Shown: positions 52,196 to 60,144 of the stretch, one piece after another | Numbering within the stretch: the stretch's first letter is position 1 | How the letters are laid out: every line of letters begins with the position of its first letter | Source of the DNA: Paenibacillus tyrphae | Lineage (GTDB): Bacteria > Bacillota > Bacilli > Paenibacillales > NBRC-103111 | Length of the DNA: 64,000 nucleotides | Reading direction: 5' to 3' | Assembly (NCBI RefSeq): GCF_000722545.1 | Contig: NZ_JNVM01000043.1 | Coordinates: forward strand, 1-64,000 | Made by a program: the position numbers and the translations under genes | Notes under the pieces: model-generated | Database searches by the model: none | The model's input: only the letters and a program-made list of their open reading frames with translations | What the model was told of the DNA's origin: nothing

Positions 52196-52723
52196 ATCTG
52201 CCCACCGTTGCCCCTTCCCAGAAAATAAATAACGAAATTTTTGCGCAATCGCGTGCCTGCTGTTTATGCTGACAAGCGGACTTTGAAGCTTATATTTGAT
52301 GAAATCGATGTCGTGGAGCAAGCTATGCGGGTCGCTGGAACGTGGGTTGATGGACCTGCGGGTTACATCGTGTGTTATGCGCTTGCATCGCAGAATCTCC
52401 AGTTGGGCCTCGACGTGATAGCAGATACGGTCAATCCCACCCAAGTAACGCGCCAAGCTTGGCGCAATGTGGCGGAATCTCTTGAAACTCCGTTTGTGGA
52501 AATCGAAGTGGTCTGCTCTGACGATCGTGAACACAGGCATCGAATCGAAACGCGTGTAGCCTATATTCCCGGCTTAGTTTTACCCACATGGGAGAAGGTC
52601 ATGAGCCGACAGTACGATGTTTGGGACCGAGATCACATCGTCATCGACACAGCTCACCAAACTGTGGCCGAAAGCTTGAAGACGTTGTGTGAACAGTTGG
52701 ATCGGGAGCGTAGAACATTATAA
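52196..52723 (+). pseudogene. Decayed P-loop kinase/AAA-type ATPase gene
   Basis: From 52241 a frame of 160 codons encodes the body of a small nucleotide kinase-like protein (GPAGYIVCYALASQNLQLG, VIADTVNPTQVTRQAW, FVEIEVVCSDDREHRHRIE, LPTWEKV). In homologues this is preceded by a Walker A loop of the type GLPGxGKST. Here the corresponding codons at 52196-52240 read I-C-P-P-L-P-L-P-R-K-stop-I-T-K-F-L, so the glycines are lost and a TAA interrupts it. A further short insertion follows VPAVY. The protein cannot bind ATP normally; I call it a pseudogene. Confidence 0.7.
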
Positions 52724-52874
52724 CGCGGCGATGGAACCGATCCATCGCTTATTTTGGTTAATTCGTAATTCGTTCAACAAACGGGCAGCTTTGCTCAACA
52801 AATGAGTGACGGTTTATCCAGTGCCCGGTTATAGCTCAGCAGGATTGCGCAATTCATTAAGCCCAAGGCCATAC

Positions 52875-53297
52875 TTATATCGGATCTTCGTAACTTCCTT
52901 TGGAAAGCTCAAGATAAACGGCTAGCTTCTCTTTTGCAAGTGAAATAATGTGATCTAGTTCCTGACGCTTGGCTTCCAGATCCAACAGATATTTCGAAAG
53001 TATTTCGGTTCGCTTATTTAATGTGGGAGTAAATTTGGCAGGGTCTTCCCCTTGCTGTATTTTGTCCATCACACAACCGTCGCGGGTAAACTCTTTGATC
53101 TCCTCAAGTGATAGACCTAACTTTTTTAGATTATTCAAACATTGAATATACGAAACCTCGCTCTCGGTGTAGGAACGTGCCCCTCCCTCTCTGCGACTCG
53201 GTCCCTTCAGAACTCCAATTTTCTCGTAATAACGCAATGTATAAGGGGTTAAACCTGTCCTTTCTGTTACTTGGCTAATGGTCAGCACGGGATGCAT
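52875..53297 (-). CDS. MerR-family transcriptional regulator
   Basis: A 140-residue regulator with the MerR winged helix at the N-terminus (ISQVTERTGLTPYTLRYYEK) and a C-terminal dimerisation coiled coil. The length and the lack of a large effector domain fit the short AdhR/YyaN-like MerR group that responds to aldehydes or redox stress; a single Cys lies in the hinge (DGCVMD). The start at 53297 precedes MHPVLTIS. Both its own promoter and that of the divergent flavin reductase have the 19-bp spacer that MerR proteins need, with related dyads in the spacer. Confidence 0.9.
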   Translation of the reverse strand: MHPVLTISQVTERTGLTPYTLRYYEKIGVLKGPSRREGGARSYTESEVSYIQCLNNLKKLGLSLEEIKEFTRDGCVMDKIQQGEDPAKFTPTLNKRTEILSKYLLDLEAKRQELDHIISLAKEKLAVYLELSKGSYEDPI

Positions 53298-53324
53298 CCT
53301 CCTTTGTCATGTGGGTTTGATATT

Positions 53325-53355
53325 ATCGTACACCTTAGAGCTAGATCGAAGTCAA
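53325..53355 (-). promoter_or_regulatory. merR promoter with 19-bp spacer and operator
   Basis: Minus strand -35 TTGACT (53350-53355), 19-bp spacer, -10 TACGAT (53325-53330). The spacer contains the dyad TTCGAT-CTAG-CTCTAA (53335-53350). A 19-bp spacer is diagnostic of MerR-activated promoters, where the regulator untwists DNA. Confidence 0.75.
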
Positions 53356-53388
53356 GTGTCTAGCATCCCATTCTTATAATATCCCCCC

Positions 53389-53419
53389 TTGACTTCGAGT
53401 CGGCTCTAATTTGTATACT
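53389..53419 (+). promoter_or_regulatory. Flavin-reductase promoter with 19-bp spacer and MerR operator
   Basis: -35 TTGACT (53389-53394), 19-bp spacer, -10 TATACT (53414-53419). The spacer holds TTCGAG-TCGG-CTCTAA (53394-53409), nearly the same dyad as in the merR promoter. This is the textbook layout for activation by the neighbouring MerR protein. Confidence 0.8.
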
Positions 53420-53448
53420 GCAGCCATAACATTCTAGGAGGAATTGCC

Positions 53449-53475
53449 ATGATATCTGAATGTATTGGTCATTGA
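53449..53475 (+). CDS. Eight-codon micro-ORF in the flavin-reductase leader
   Basis: ATG followed by codons for MISECIGH and a TGA, preceded by a very strong Shine-Dalgarno (TAGGAGGAATTGCC). It is 46 nt before the flavin-reductase start, inside the same transcript. It may be a leader peptide that tunes translation or the stub of a deleted gene. There is no independent evidence that it is translated. Confidence 0.35.
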   Translation: MISECIGH

Positions 53476-53520
53476 TCAATCAATATTATATGAGCGATAA
53501 TCAAGAAAGGAGAAATCAGA

Positions 53521-54135
53521 GTGGAAATTATTCCTGAAAACCTTACGTGGAAAGACAGCTACAAATTATACACAGGCTCCATTTTGCCTAGGCCGATTGC
53601 TTTGGTCTCTACAATCTCTAAAGGAGGTATTCCTAATCTTGCGCCTTTCAGTAATTTTTGCGGCGTATGTCCTCGACCTTTTATCGTAGCTTTTGCCCCC
53701 CTCATTCGTCCCGAAGATGGTACAAAGAAAGATACCACACGCAACATTGAAGAAACAGGACAATTTGTTGTCAATATCGTTACAGAGGATATTGTCACAA
53801 AAGTGAACGAAGCATCCATAGAATTTGCATCCGATATAGATGAGTTTCAAGAGACCGGTTTAACACCTATTCCCAGCTCGAAAGTGATGCCCTATCGAGT
53901 TAAAGAAAGTCCCATACAAATGGAATGTGTATTGGAGAACATGCTGGCATTTGGGGAAGGAGCCGGATCATCAAACCTCGTTATTGGTCGTGTCGTTCAA
54001 ATGCACATCGAAGATGTACTATACAAGTATGGGAAAATAGATTTGGCCAACCTTAAGCCGGTAGGTCGTCTCTCTGGGGAATATTATGCGAAAATGTCGG
54101 ACTTATTTACATTGAAACGCCCCGAACGACACTGA
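53521..54135 (+). CDS. Flavin reductase / flavoredoxin-like protein (FMN-binding split barrel)
   Basis: A 204-residue split-barrel flavoprotein of the flavin-reductase-like family. Signatures include YTGSILPRPIALVSTISKGG at the N-terminus and the NLAPFSNF turn that contacts FMN, then SSNLVIGRVVQMHI in the second half. Members reduce flavin or act on quinones and aromatic compounds. The GTG at 53521 has AGGAG 8 nt upstream. It is controlled by a MerR-type promoter divergent from merR, which points to an inducible detoxification role. Confidence 0.85.
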   Translation: MEIIPENLTWKDSYKLYTGSILPRPIALVSTISKGGIPNLAPFSNFCGVCPRPFIVAFAPLIRPEDGTKKDTTRNIEETGQFVVNIVTEDIVTKVNEASIEFASDIDEFQETGLTPIPSSKVMPYRVKESPIQMECVLENMLAFGEGAGSSNLVIGRVVQMHIEDVLYKYGKIDLANLKPVGRLSGEYYAKMSDLFTLKRPERH

Positions 54136-54532
54136 CGGGCTCTTAAGAAGCAAAGAAACCAATCATTTATTACGGAAAGCAGGAACAGGCAAGCGATCAG
54201 CAAATGTATCCTTGCATTGTTCTGGCAACCGGCACTTTAATAAGGCGATAGTCAAGACTTCACATGGTCTCTGCACTAGTTTAGATGGCTGAACTACGAC
54301 GGATACGACAGTTCAATCTCCAACTAAGACTAGGCTGCCGACATTGATCGGCAGCCTAAGTCTGTCTTTGGCCATTGACGTAAACAACCCGACACGATAA
54401 ATGTAGTTTTATTCCATACGTTTGCGCGTCAGCTACGCTGGTATTTCTCCAATCAAAGCGAAATTCCCAGTGGCCAGTCCAAAGCTTATTTTACGAAGAG
54501 TGCCTGTTGAGAACGGCATCCCAACTTACTGC
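54136..54532. other. 397-bp intergenic region with a terminator hairpin and unassigned remnants
   Basis: The hairpin AGGCTGCCGA / TCGGCAGCCT (54332-54357, extended by flanking pairs to 54327-54363) is a likely terminator for the flavin-reductase gene. To its right a minus-strand frame (about 54360-54490) encodes the protein-like string GHWEFRFDWRNTSVADAQTY with no start codon, probably a fragment of a lost gene that I cannot name. Confidence 0.5.
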
Positions 54533-55273
54533 TCATCCTTTTATTTTTGAGTATCTAAGAATCCTTTTGTACATCGATTTGTTCTTCAAAGTGTTAAAGA
54601 TGCTCATATCAGGCTGTGTATTAATCTCCAAGACCCAGGGATTCATTTTATAATCAATTGCTATATCAACTCCAAATGCTCGTTTACTTCTATAACTTTT
54701 ACCAAGGACAGTGCTTGCATCTTTCCCTAATTTCTCAATGATTTGAATGTACTGTTTCCTTGATTCGTCATTCAGATGTGATTTGAGTAAGGTATCTATG
54801 GGTAAGGGAGTTCCTCCAGAATGATAGTTTGTTACTATTTTATTACGCTTTGCTTGTCTTCCAATACCCCCTGTCACATCTAATATTCCTTCTCCATTCT
54901 TTTGCACCATAACTCTGATATCGAACGGACGATTATTGTGTTTTAACAATACAATTCCTTCTTGAACAATATATTTATCTCGAATTAGAATCTTTTGAAT
55001 CGAAGCAAATAAGACATTTAATGAGTTAAAATTAAGTGCATTCGATCCAGTGCGTAAAATAAAGTTATTTTTTCCCCTAGTTATTTTATATATCCCATGA
55101 CCGCCTGTTCCCTCATCAGGCTTTAAGTAAACTGATCCATACAATCTCAGCATGGTTCTAATGTTAGACAAAGTTGCTTTTCGAGTGTCTGGCAAGAATG
55201 CGCGTATCATTTTATATTTCTTCATGAAATTGTACTTTCCTAATTTGCCCATTTTATATTTTACCTTTTGCAC
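54533..55273 (-). CDS. YheC/YheD-type ATP-grasp protein (endospore coat-associated)
   Basis: A 246-residue ATP-grasp enzyme. Visible motifs are YLKPDEGTGGHGIYKI (ATP-binding loop), YIVQEGI, FDIRVMVQK and the C-terminal VLEINTQPDM with the metal-binding Glu and Asn. YheC/YheD proteins are linked to the spore coat in Bacillus; the reaction is unknown. This is the shorter form lacking the N-terminal extension. The GTG at 55273 is preferred because GGAGG is 8 nt upstream; a TTG 15 nt earlier overlaps the Shine-Dalgarno. It stands alone among pseudogenes and is AT-rich. Confidence 0.85.
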   Translation of the reverse strand: MQKVKYKMGKLGKYNFMKKYKMIRAFLPDTRKATLSNIRTMLRLYGSVYLKPDEGTGGHGIYKITRGKNNFILRTGSNALNFNSLNVLFASIQKILIRDKYIVQEGIVLLKHNNRPFDIRVMVQKNGEGILDVTGGIGRQAKRNKIVTNYHSGGTPLPIDTLLKSHLNDESRKQYIQIIEKLGKDASTVLGKSYRSKRAFGVDIAIDYKMNPWVLEINTQPDMSIFNTLKNKSMYKRILRYSKIKG

Positions 55274-55406
55274 ACGTTCTGCCTCCAATTGCTTTAAGCT
55301 TGTTTTGTGAATTGAAACGATCCCAGTAACAGTAATACCATTGAGATCTTGTTGTTCTTTTTTGAATTAAAAGTAAACTACTCATATTTCTGGGTACAGT
55401 ACATTA

Positions 55407-55624
55407 TCAAACGGGGCACCCCAATGGGTGTCCCAAGTCATTTCTAGCTGTTATCGATGATAACGATTCATTGGGCTGAAACAAGTGCGCAGGGGGACCG
55501 TTCAAACATATTTTTCTGGAGTTCTCGGCCGCAGGCAGTGCGTAGTAATACTTCCAACATCATTTAGATCAGCTTCCGTCACTGTGGCTCGGTGAATCTT
55601 GCCTTTACACATCAATCTAGGCAT
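55407..55624 (-). pseudogene. panD: Aspartate 1-decarboxylase (panD) remnant
   Basis: An ATG at 55624 with a perfect Shine-Dalgarno (AAAAGGAG) starts the PanD N-terminus, MPRLMCKGKIHRATVTEADL followed by NDVGSIT, including the conserved Lys9 and Tyr/Asn region. At GSIT the reading departs from the family; in another frame about 40 nt later ICLNGPPAHLFQPNE matches the family's C-terminal ICLNGAAARLVQPGD. About 40 codons around the pyruvoyl core are missing and the frame is shifted, so no active enzyme can be made. A terminator hairpin (GGGACACCC / GGGTGCCCC, 55414-55435) remains at its end. Confidence 0.8.
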
Positions 55625-55711
55625 TGATCGGTCTCCTTTTACTTAAGTATTTATCACATACATACGCTTCAGCCTCGGCTCTGGATTGTGTGGATACCTA
55701 TTTGTTTGCAT

Positions 55712-56425
55712 GCCGTAGGCAAAAGCCGCTGCTTTTTCTTATCGTCAATATAAAGGCTTTGACAAGTTGTTGAATTCAGCGCGGCTGGACCTGGATGGCA
55801 AGAGCATCGCTGCCTAGTTTCAATCTGTCAATCCTTGGACTTCACAATTGCGCACCTATACGCTTCATTTACTGCAACGGTCTCTAGCGGGGAGTATCGC
55901 CAGCCATTTGCCCCCGACATTTATAAATCATATGGTGAATGAGACTGAGGAAGCGATGCGCATTTTTGCTACACTTACAAGCGGCCAACTGCCTCCTCCG
56001 GGACCGGCGGTTCACCAGCATTTATTATGCTTCAAGACGCTAGGGGCCACGCGGCAGCTTTGTCAGGACAATTTGATCTGGTAGAGTAGAGCTGGAAAAA
56101 CAAGGGCGAGGAAATCGAGCGCTATTTTCAAAACTTCTATCTTAAAGCGATCGGGCTTGCGGGTTATATGCGTACTGCCTTGATCGATTTCCCTGCTTTG
56201 CAAAGGTTCAATCAGGAAGCCAATTCCGTTATGCTTCTTTTCATGAAATTTCTGTCCGAAGTGGAGGATCTCACGGTTGGAAAAGAATTACTGGGCACGT
56301 TAGATCAACTGTTTATCGATCATATGTACCGCGAAGAGTGCTATTATTTGACTAAACTCTTTCAAGCTTCTGCAGGTGTGCCTCACCCTGATTGCGATCC
56401 TACCAAACCTAGAGATGGGAAATAG
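55712..56425 (+). pseudogene. DUF2935-family protein gene, broken
   Basis: Successive pieces match the DUF2935 helical-bundle family (metal-binding, common in spore formers): LRTYTLHLLQRSLAG and FINHMVNETEEAMRI in one frame up to about 56025; DARGHAAALSGQFDLVE, RYFQNFYLKAIGLAGYMRT and DHMYREECYYLTKL in the next frame. There is an amber codon near 55817, a frameshift near 56026 and a second amber at 56087-56089. Two fragments (55848-56084 and 56168-56425) look open on their own but are parts of one dead gene. Confidence 0.8.
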
Positions 56426-56864
56426 TTTAATAACAGGAAGTGATTACTACGCTGACCCACAGCTAGCACGAGGCTATCGCCTTTAGTGACTTGAATAAAG
56501 TTCTTGTTTAAATGCGAACAAATGCTTCTTATAATAATCAAGAACGCCCGTTCTCTTTTTTTAAAATTGCCAGAAGCGCTACACTGAATTATTGATATTC
56601 TAATTACACACAATTTGAGGTGAAATTTTACTCAAGCTTATTTTAGAGGCATATAATTAAAATTACACGGTTGACAATCCACATAACCGTCTTTATCCAG
56701 CTTAAAAAAACAAATGAGTTTGCGTATCGCCAACCTGGGCTTTGCAAAAAGAAAGGCCGGCAGGGCCGCCTAGACATGAAAAAATTTTCGTGGAACCGAG
56801 CCGGGGTTGCTTTGAAAAAAGTTGTGGAAATGAAATAAAACATTCTCGTAAAAACCAAAACAAA

Positions 56865-56903
56865 AAGGCATCTTATTTTCTTCTTGTAGAATAAAGATGC
56901 CTT
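56865..56903 (-). terminator. Strong intrinsic terminator of the 40-codon gene
   Basis: AAGGCATCTTTATT and AATAAGATGCCTT form a 13-bp stem with one bulge on the minus strand, followed by TTTTGTTTTGG. It is 50 bp past the stop of the small gene. The remainder of 56426-56953 holds nothing recognisable. Confidence 0.8.
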
Positions 56904-56953
56904 GAGCATTTAAGGACCCTGCTAGTGCCCTATCAGGCTACCTTAACCCGTTT

Positions 56954-57076
56954 TTAAAGGCGCAGTAGCTCTTTGGATTTTGCATTTTTATTACGCCAAC
57001 GAAGATACTTCTGTTTCGGCGAGTAACCAGGAGTAGGTGTTGACCTTCTTGGTTCGTTAGTTCGGACAAAAAGCAT
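56954..57076 (-). CDS. Unrecognised 40-residue basic protein
   Basis: A reading frame of 40 codons on the minus strand, rich in Arg, Lys, Pro and Thr, with sequence features such as NEPRRSTPTPGYSPKQKYL followed by RWRNKNAKSKELL. No cysteines, no membrane segment. The ATG at 57076 has a near-perfect GGGAGGG Shine-Dalgarno with 7-nt spacing, a strong terminator follows, and a -10 TATAAT is at 57237-57242, so the gene has a complete transcription unit. I do not recognise the family; it could be a small ribosome- or RNA-binding protein or a stress peptide. It sits between decayed genes and the metal-uptake operon. Confidence 0.65.
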   Translation of the reverse strand: MLFVRTNEPRRSTPTPGYSPKQKYLRWRNKNAKSKELLRL

Positions 57077-57230
57077 AGAAGATCCCTCCCGTTATTAATT
57101 TCATCAGGAGGGCTCAAAAGCCGATGATCGGGGACCGAGACGGTACTTCGACCCTATGAATTTACAGAGCACCGGCAAGGTCCGAGGAATGAACGACCGT
57201 TTATTCAGGGTATTATTGAAACTCTCAGAT
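57077..57230 (-). promoter_or_regulatory. Structured 5' leader with Shine-Dalgarno sequestering helix
   Basis: Read on the minus strand, this leader of about 150 nt can fold into nested helices: TCGGACC with GGTCCCCGA, CGGTGCT with AGTACCG (7 bp), and CTGT with ATAG. After them, CCCTCC (57099-57104) is complementary to the GGGAGGG Shine-Dalgarno (57084-57090) of the 40-codon gene. The inner loop AGGGT could instead pair with GCCCT that overlaps the anti-Shine-Dalgarno, freeing the ribosome site. That is the layout of a translational riboswitch or protein-binding leader. It does not match a class I know. The -10 TATAAT is at 57237-57242. Confidence 0.5.
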
Positions 57231-57353
57231 GTCACGATTATAAATCAAAGGTATTGTTTTTTTAGCAAGTAGTTTTTTAATTTGGCTCACCCTCGGTTGA
57301 GAGACTCCAATTAACCCATGGAAAATTATTGTATTCTGAAACGTAGTGAGCCT

Positions 57354-58133
57354 TTACAAATATTCGGACGAAGACAGCACGATCCTCTGGGAAGCCGGAT
57401 GAGCGCAATGAAACAATCGATCCGTCTCGATCGTCTCCACGATCCTTCCTTTATCGACGATTGCCACTTGATCGGAAAGAACATTGACAGCCAAAACGTC
57501 GTGCGAAATAAACAAATACGACAGACCATATTTTTCCTTGAGTTCCTTCAGGTGCAATAGAATCTGCTTCTGCACGATCATATCTAAACTGCTAACCGGT
57601 TCATCTAGCACAATCAGCTTCGGTTTCAGCGCGATCGCTCGGGCAATGTTCACGCGCTGCAGCTGTCCCCCGCTCATTTCCTTCGGTGTCTTGCGCATAT
57701 CGTCCGGTGCGAGTCCAACCGTTTCCAGCAATTCGCCAATAGTGCGCTGTTCCTCTTTCGAGGACATCCGTTCGTAGTTACGGAGAGGCTCCCCGATAAT
57801 TTGCCGGATTGTCATACGCGGATTGACTGCAGAATAGCAGTCCTGAAATACAGCCTGCAAATCACGGCGCCACCGCTTGCGCACCTCGCGATCCGAACGG
57901 TACAGATCCACTCCTTGAAACATAACTTTACCGTTGTCGGGTCGAAGCAGTCCCAGAATCATTTTGCCGATCGTACTTTTTCCCGCCCCGCTCTCCCCGA
58001 GAATGCCCAGACACATACCCGCTTCGATTTCAAATGAAATATCGGCCACACCGGAACCAGCGGACTCCTTAGAGCGAAACCAGCCGGAAGCGGCATACGT
58101 CTTGGTTAGTTGATCCGCTACCAGCAAGCTCAT
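57354..58133 (-). CDS. Nickel/metallophore-type ABC transporter ATP-binding protein (CntF/NikE/OppF-like)
   Basis: A 259-residue ABC ATPase with Walker A GESGAGKST, the signature SGGQLQRVNIARAI and Walker B LIVLDEPVSSLD. It is the last gene of the import operon; its ATG overlaps the stop of the MFS gene (ATGA). With the second ATPase at 59317 it should power the two permeases. Family members import peptides, nickel or metal-metallophore complexes. Confidence 0.9.
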   Translation of the reverse strand: MSLLVADQLTKTYAASGWFRSKESAGSGVADISFEIEAGMCLGILGESGAGKSTIGKMILGLLRPDNGKVMFQGVDLYRSDREVRKRWRRDLQAVFQDCYSAVNPRMTIRQIIGEPLRNYERMSSKEEQRTIGELLETVGLAPDDMRKTPKEMSGGQLQRVNIARAIALKPKLIVLDEPVSSLDMIVQKQILLHLKELKEKYGLSYLFISHDVLAVNVLSDQVAIVDKGRIVETIETDRLFHCAHPASQRIVLSSSEYL

Positions 58134-59320
58134 GAAGTCACCGCCTTTTGCCTACGTTGCAACAATGTCAGCAGTAAGGCGAATGCACCGATGCCGGCAG
58201 CCGCGGCCAACATCCCCCGATAGGTGAACGCGTCAGCCAGCCATCCCATGACGAACGCGCCCGACGACGTCCCGAAGTCCGCAGCGGCAATAAACCATCC
58301 GATGGAATAGCCCCGCACCTTCTCCGGCACGACAAACGAAATGTACGTCATAAGAGTTGGATAGAGCAAAGACAAGGCCAGCCCATTGCATACCGCTGCG
58401 GCAAGCAATACTGGCGTGGACAGCGACAGTGCAAGAAGCGCCGGGGATAATGTGAAGCAGACGATAAGCAAAATGAGTAGGCCTTTCGGGAACGAAGCGG
58501 AGGAAGGAATATGTTTGCGTCCAAAAAAACGAATCAAAATCAATACGCCGGTTTCAACCAAAAAATAGAGCGGTGCCGTATCCAGCCCCTGGCTCTCCAA
58601 ATAAAGCGGCATAAAGGTAGGCGCAACGCAGAAAACAATCGATGCCAGCAGCATGACCAGCGATGGAAAGACTAACGCCTTAATCGCCTTTCTTTTTCCT
58701 TCTTCGGTTAAAGACTCCTCCGCCTTCTTCTTCTTGTTCATACCACGATTCCCGAGCACAAGAAATAAGCGGATGCCAAGGAATATATTGATAAAACCGA
58801 GCCCCGCAAACAGCAACAGCATTTCCGTTATCGTCACTTGATTTTTCATAAACAAAACGAGCGCAGGCACAAAAGTATACGGCAGCATCGATGCCAGCGA
58901 CAGCAAGGAAAGCCCCTGTCCCCTCACCTTATCCGACAGTAGATCCATAATGAGCAGATGAACCGTCATCGAGAAAAAGGCCAGAATCGCTCCCTGCAAA
59001 GCTCTCATAACGGCGAATGCCCACAAGCTCTCGGCGGTATAACTGACGAGCACAATAGCATTTAACACAAGCGCGATCATAAAAATATTTTTCGAGCCGA
59101 ATCGGTCTACAACTGCACCGGCTACCGGACGCAAAAACATCGAAACAAACATATACGAACCCATAATGATGCCGATTTCCGAACGTCCGGCTCCCATCGT
59201 TTGTGAAAAAAACGGCAAGGCAATGATCAGCATATGATTGGTCGCGTAAAACACAAAAGCGACAGCATACAGCCAAATGGCCCGGTTGCTAAAAGGATTT
59301 TCGTTGGTGGCAGATTTCAC
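58130..59320 (-). CDS. MFS exporter, CntE-like (metallophore efflux)
   Basis: A 396-residue transporter of the major facilitator superfamily with about 12 helices; the N-terminal half carries the loop motif GAVVDRFGSKN between helices 2 and 3. It is embedded between two ATPase genes of an Opp/Nik-type operon, overlapping both. In staphylopine-type systems CntE exports the newly made metallophore while CntABCDF takes the metal complex back, so this is the likely role. The GTG at 59320 overlaps the previous stop and has AGGAG 10 nt upstream. Confidence 0.82.
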   Translation of the reverse strand: MKSATNENPFSNRAIWLYAVAFVFYATNHMLIIALPFFSQTMGAGRSEIGIIMGSYMFVSMFLRPVAGAVVDRFGSKNIFMIALVLNAIVLVSYTAESLWAFAVMRALQGAILAFFSMTVHLLIMDLLSDKVRGQGLSLLSLASMLPYTFVPALVLFMKNQVTITEMLLLFAGLGFINIFLGIRLFLVLGNRGMNKKKKAEESLTEEGKRKAIKALVFPSLVMLLASIVFCVAPTFMPLYLESQGLDTAPLYFLVETGVLILIRFFGRKHIPSSASFPKGLLILLIVCFTLSPALLALSLSTPVLLAAAVCNGLALSLLYPTLMTYISFVVPEKVRGYSIGWFIAAADFGTSSGAFVMGWLADAFTYRGMLAAAAGIGAFALLLTLLQRRQKAVTS

Positions 59321-60144
59321 TTCGTTTCGACTCCTATTCGTTTCCTGCTGTCAGCGGTTAATCTGGCATCGAGTAGCAATTTCGTGTATTCGTGCTGCGG
59401 ACAGGTCATGAGCTCAGTGGCAGCGGCCTTCTCCACGATTCGGCCCTGCTTCATCACCATCACCTCATCAGCCAACTCGCCAATGAAGCTCAAATCATGG
59501 GAAACAAGCAAGATCGCGGTATTCTCCTCTTCCTTAATCCTTCGAAACATCTCCATCACCTTGCGGCGATTTACGCTATCCAGCGCGGTTGTCGGTTCAT
59601 CGGCAATCAAGAGGGCCGGTTTCATTGAGACGGATAACGCAACCATGATTCGCTGCAGCATCCCGCCACTGAGCTCGAACGGATATTGCCCCAGAATCTT
59701 CTCGGCTTCGAGCAAACCGACTTGCTTCAGGCAATCGACGGCGAGTTGATCCGCCTGTTTCCGCGATAAATTCTGGTGTGTGCGGAGCGTTTCCGCAAAT
59801 TGCTTGCCAACAGTCAGGACTGGATTGAAGGCCGTCATCGGATTTTGCAAAACGAGCGATAGCTCCTTACCCCGAATGCGGCGAAAGTCGCTTTCCTTCA
59901 AATCCGTAAGCTCTTTCCCCCGCAGTCTGACGCTGCCTTGCGTTATCGCCGCCGCCGCAGGCAGCAGCCCAAGCACAGCCATACAAGTCATCGATTTGCC
60001 GCAGCCGCTCTCCCCTACGATGCCCATTACTTTTCCCGGCCCAACCTGGAACGAAACTTCTTGCACCGCATGTACTAAACCATAATCCGTTTGAATGTGC
60101 ACACTCAATCCGTTCACGTCGAGTATGGTATCTCTGTCGCTCAT
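59317..60144 (-). CDS. Nickel/metallophore-type ABC transporter ATP-binding protein (CntD/NikD/OppD-like)
   Basis: A 275-residue ABC ATPase with Walker A GESGCGKSM, the signature ELSGGMLQRIMVALS and Walker B LLIADEPTTALD. It lacks the C-terminal oligopeptide-binding extension of OppD. AGGAGG precedes the ATG at 60144, which overlaps the stop of the upstream permease by 4 nt. Confidence 0.9.
   Translation of the reverse strand: MSDRDTILDVNGLSVHIQTDYGLVHAVQEVSFQVGPGKVMGIVGESGCGKSMTCMAVLGLLPAAAAITQGSVRLRGKELTDLKESDFRRIRGKELSLVLQNPMTAFNPVLTVGKQFAETLRTHQNLSRKQADQLAVDCLKQVGLLEAEKILGQYPFELSGGMLQRIMVALSVSMKPALLIADEPTTALDSVNRRKVMEMFRRIKEEENTAILLVSHDLSFIGELADEVMVMKQGRIVEKAAATELMTCPQHEYTKLLLDARLTADSRKRIGVETK

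Noticed and set aside
52139..52540. A 133-codon minus-strand frame.
   Set aside because: It overlaps the plus-strand kinase remnant in antisense. The plus-strand reading matches a known protein family, and this one does not.
56643..56909. An 88-codon minus-strand frame.
   Set aside because: It runs through the terminator of the 40-codon gene, has no ribosome-binding site and encodes a low-complexity Phe/Arg-rich string.
57077..57180. T-box-like string AGGGTCGAAGTACCG followed by GGTCCC in the leader of the 40-codon gene.
   Set aside because: It lacks the continuous T-box core (AGGGTGGnACCGCG) and a terminator/antiterminator pair, and the downstream gene is not an aminoacyl-tRNA or amino-acid gene.
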